A DNA stretch of 64,000 bases from Thermodesulfovibrionia bacterium (GTDB lineage: Bacteria > Nitrospirota > Thermodesulfovibrionia > UBA6902): positions 186,001-250,000 of the forward strand of contig JAUSMY010000010.1 of NCBI GenBank assembly GCA_030646035.1, given 5' to 3'. Shown here in pieces: positions 61,911 through 64,000 of the stretch. The first letter of the stretch is position 1, and every line of letters starts with the position of its first letter. Both the position numbers and the translations under genes were made by a program. The notes under the pieces are model-generated. The model searched no databases, had not been told where the DNA came from, and saw nothing but the letters and a program-made list of their open reading frames with translations.

Positions 61911-62696
61911 ATGAACTTCACCCGAATAATTATCCAGGAGGAGAATAACGCCTTTTATAACATGGCGCTTGATGAGGCTATATGCGAGGCTGTGAGAAAT
62001 GATCTCTCCCCCCCTACCCTGCGTATCTATAAATGGGAAAGGCCGACGCTGAGCCTGGGTTACTTCCAGAAGATTTCTGATATCGACATGGACTACTGCA
62101 GAAGCAATAATTATCCTGTCGTAAGAAGGCTCACAGGAGGCAGGGCGATCCTGCATGAATCTGAACTTACCTACAGCTTCTCAGCCAAGAAAGGCTCTCT
62201 CCTGTTTAATGGTGAATTGCATAATGACTACACAGTTATCAGCAATGCGCTGGTTGAAGGATTGAAACTCTGCGGTGTTGATGCAGAGATATCCTTCACA
62301 AGAAAGAGAGCCACTGACCAGAAGAGCCCTGCGTGCTTCAAGGTGGTCTCTTATGGTGAAGTGACCGTAGACAATAAAAAGGTCATCGGCAGCGCGCAGA
62401 AACGTTACAAGGACGGATTCCTTCAGCACGGCTCTCTGCTTCTTGATTTTAATGAAGCAGAACTTCAAAATGTGCTCAAGTGCAGCAGCAAGGACGACTT
62501 CAGTGGTATCGGCTCAATAAATGGATATGCAGATAAGACATCTTATATAGAACTTGTCAGAGGAATGAAAAAGGCATTTGCAAAAGTCCTTGATACAAAG
62601 ATGATAACAGACGAACCTACAGGCTATGAGCTAAAAGCCGGAAAGGAGCTTGAGTCAAAGAAATATTCAAGCGATGAATGGAATGCAATGCGATAA
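61911..62696 (+). CDS. Lipoate A/B protein ligase family, probable LipM-type octanoyltransferase
   Basis: 261 residues. Family motifs: PTLRIYKWERPTLSLGYFQ, YPVVRRLTGGRAILHESELT, and KKVIGSAQKRYKDGFLQHGS with conserved Lys157. Cys142 in SPACFKVVSYGE occupies the position of the catalytic Cys of Bacillus LipM, which moves octanoyl from ACP to GcvH; LplA ligases lack it. That favours an octanoyltransferase over an ATP-dependent lipoate ligase, but it is not proof. It lies 15 bases after cooT, so probably co-transcribed with DUF3842 and cooT. Confidence 0.85.
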   Translation: MNFTRIIIQEENNAFYNMALDEAICEAVRNDLSPPTLRIYKWERPTLSLGYFQKISDIDMDYCRSNNYPVVRRLTGGRAILHESELTYSFSAKKGSLLFNGELHNDYTVISNALVEGLKLCGVDAEISFTRKRATDQKSPACFKVVSYGEVTVDNKKVIGSAQKRYKDGFLQHGSLLLDFNEAELQNVLKCSSKDDFSGIGSINGYADKTSYIELVRGMKKAFAKVLDTKMITDEPTGYELKAGKELESKKYSSDEWNAMR

Positions 62697-62714
62697 ACTG
62701 CAATGGCCGGTCTA

Positions 62715-63635
62715 TCAAATTTCATAATTAATCTCTGAAACCCCATGTTTTGCCGCCTTAATGTAAAAAGCTGTCAAAGCACTCCACATAACCAGCATCA
62801 TATAGCTCTGAAGAATTGAATTTAATACTGCTGCTGCAATACTTATTTTAATGCCGGATAACATGCTCAGCGGGGCTGAAAATAATAATAAGATCACATT
62901 TGCCCCGATGAACCCTGCAATAAGAACAATTAAAAAAATGAATGCCGATGGCTTGTCCATCAAAAATGCAAAGGTCTTTTTGGCCGCGCTGATCACCCCT
63001 CCTGTCTCAACCACTGCAACAACCATAGAGTAAACCGTAAATATCAGGGAAGCGACGGAGGCAATCAAACCAAAAACAATAACGAAAAGAACTGAAAAGG
63101 ATATCATGAAGTCTTTAATGAATAACCCTCTGCCCGATATGGACTCTTTTATATCCATGCCTATAATACTCAAGATGAAAAAGATGACTGAGATAATGAA
63201 AAATACTGTCGTGGTAAGACATATCATCCACATCAGGGGAAAGATATGATCTCCTGCCTCTTTGAAGAAGGATGAAAAGCTGAACCTGTAACCCTTAACA
63301 ATGGCCGATTTTTTAAGCACTCCGAGTGTGCCGCTCAGCACATAGATATGCAGCAATGAAATAAAGGTCAGGCAGATGATAAAAGAGATAAATATAATTA
63401 ATAAAAATCCGAGATATCTTGAGAATATCTCAACAGGGTCTTTTAGAAAAGTATAAAAGAGGTCGCCCGCATGAGCCATATCCATGCCGATACGTGACGC
63501 TGCGGTAAAAACAGGTGCCCCAACCATAATAAGAAAAATAGCGATGTTAATGAAAACAAGGGCTATCCTGATATATATGAGCTGAGGATTCCTGTGTGTA
63601 AGCCTGAAGCCTTCGTTAATTGATTCAGTGAACAT
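62715..63635 (-). CDS. Polytopic membrane protein of unknown function
   Basis: 306 residues with about six membrane segments (near 24-45, 70-98, 130-160, 175-205, 225-255 and 262-292) and few charged residues between them. The pattern resembles membrane proteins annotated as DUF4013 or glycerophosphoryl-diester-phosphodiesterase membrane domains (e.g. AAKKTFAFLMDKPSAFIFLI), but I cannot assign a family. Convergent with the lipoyl gene, 18 bases between stops, and divergent from the DsbA-like lipoprotein across 80 bases. Confidence 0.7.
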   Translation of the reverse strand: MFTESINEGFRLTHRNPQLIYIRIALVFINIAIFLIMVGAPVFTAASRIGMDMAHAGDLFYTFLKDPVEIFSRYLGFLLIIFISFIICLTFISLLHIYVLSGTLGVLKKSAIVKGYRFSFSSFFKEAGDHIFPLMWMICLTTTVFFIISVIFFILSIIGMDIKESISGRGLFIKDFMISFSVLFVIVFGLIASVASLIFTVYSMVVAVVETGGVISAAKKTFAFLMDKPSAFIFLIVLIAGFIGANVILLLFSAPLSMLSGIKISIAAAVLNSILQSYMMLVMWSALTAFYIKAAKHGVSEINYEI

Positions 63636-63658
63636 ATTAAATAATTATACAGTAGTGG

Positions 63659-63691
63659 TATAATTTTAACTGTCAGTTTTAGTTAAAATTA
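63659..63691 (+). promoter_or_regulatory. -10 box overlapping an 11-bp perfect inverted repeat
   Basis: TATAAT at 63659-63664 runs into TAATTTTAACT (63661-63671), matched by AGTTAAAATTA (63681-63691) across a 9-base spacer. The repeat straddles the likely transcription start, a typical repressor-operator position. ACGGAGGAAA follows before the ATG. It could instead be a 5' mRNA hairpin. Confidence 0.55.
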
Positions 63692-63715
63692 ATGATCTAT
63701 TAACGGAGGAAAATC

Positions 63716-64000
63716 ATGAAAAGATGGAAAAGTTTTGTTGTTTCTGCACTGCTCTTGGTCCCGCTTTTATTCACAGTAGCCTGTGCTGATGAAGCGAGGC
63801 TCAAGAAGATAGAAGATGAGCAGGCAAGTATACTTAACAGGCTGGCGGCTATTGAAGAGACCCAGAAGAAGATATTGGGTGCGATGCAGCCGCAAAGGCC
63901 TCAGGTTGATTATAACAAGGTTTACAATCTGCCGATCGGCGCTTCATCTGTCAAAGGTGATAAAGGCGGCGCTGTGACCATTGTTGAATTCTCGGATTTC
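63716..64000 (+). CDS. DsbA-like thioredoxin-fold lipoprotein, 3' truncated
   Basis: 95 residues are visible before the window ends. Signal peptide with lipobox FTVAC (Cys23), then a charged coiled-coil (about 26-55, LKKIEDEQASILNRLAAIEE), and the first strand of a DsbA-type thioredoxin domain, GGAVTIVEFSDF. In this family the CxxC active site follows directly after that strand, so it lies just beyond the window. Strong RBS GGAGG. Possible role in periplasmic disulfide chemistry or heme-protein maturation; this rests on the partial fold alone. Confidence 0.8.
   Translation, partial: MKRWKSFVVSALLLVPLLFTVACADEARLKKIEDEQASILNRLAAIEETQKKILGAMQPQRPQVDYNKVYNLPIGASSVKGDKGGAVTIVEFSDF

Noticed and set aside
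62715-63635. Assignment of the membrane protein to a transporter family
   Set aside because: Hydrophobic segments alone do not identify it, and I could not recognise any family motif.

Overview
The window is a gene-dense, accessory-poor stretch of a Gram-negative bacterial chromosome. It has about 66 protein genes, two tRNAs, no rRNA, no CRISPR array, and no insertion sequence or phage genes that I can see. The outer-membrane gene content, the octaheme nitrite reductase, c-heme sensors, a CooT-like nickel protein and the gene order bamA-skp-lpxD-fabZ-lpxA-lpxI-gnnA-gnnB-lpxB-msbA-waaA-lpxK suggest an anaerobic or microaerobic lineage such as Nitrospirota or Desulfobacterota. That placement is inference from gene content; no marker gene fixes it.

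Layout. 1-7 kb: end of folC, lptD, convergent mazG, hpt, a TMTC-like membrane protein with TPRs, tRNA-Leu(UAA). 7-10.7 kb (minus): a four-gene Mla/MCE lipid-transport operon with a GC-rich double palindrome inside it. 10.8-14.5 kb (minus): acyl-AMP ligase, CysD-like PP-loop ATPase and AlkP-type phosphodiesterase in a tight run. 14.6-18.3 kb (plus): prenyl synthase, dxs and a diguanylate cyclase with a cysteine-rich N-terminus. 18.3-26.6 kb: citrate synthase, tlyA, a small AT-rich patch (hicBA plus a secreted protein), murJ-MBL-phzF, rpsT and holA-lptE-leuS. 29.2-42.8 kb (plus): a long outer-membrane and lipid A run from bamA to lpxK. 42.8-49.5 kb: yjbQ, a heme-sensor diguanylate cyclase, scpB, small proteins, mscL and the octaheme nitrite reductase. 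49.8-57.2 kb (minus): a heme-sensor two-component system, pth-rplY-prs, tRNA-Gln(UUG), ispE and a TPR lipoprotein. 57.3-64 kb: heptose-phosphate kinase, aminotransferase, bifunctional nuclease, recO, rhodanese, DUF3842-cooT-lipM, a membrane protein and the start of a DsbA-like lipoprotein.

How it fits together. Much of the window builds and maintains the outer membrane: lipid A synthesis (LpxA, D, I, B, K, WaaA), heptose supply (RfaE1), flipping (MsbA), LPS insertion (LptD, LptE), barrel assembly (BamA, Skp) and phospholipid trafficking (Mla). A Gfo/Idh/MocA dehydrogenase and a DegT-type aminotransferase sit between lpxI and lpxB. This matches the GnnA/GnnB arrangement that makes UDP-GlcNAc3N, so lipid A here probably carries 2,3-diamino-2,3-dideoxyglucose with extra amide-linked acyl chains. 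The second theme is respiratory sensing: an octaheme nitrite reductase lies beside a histidine kinase whose periplasmic domain carries a CxxCH heme motif. A nearby diguanylate cyclase carries the same sensor domain.
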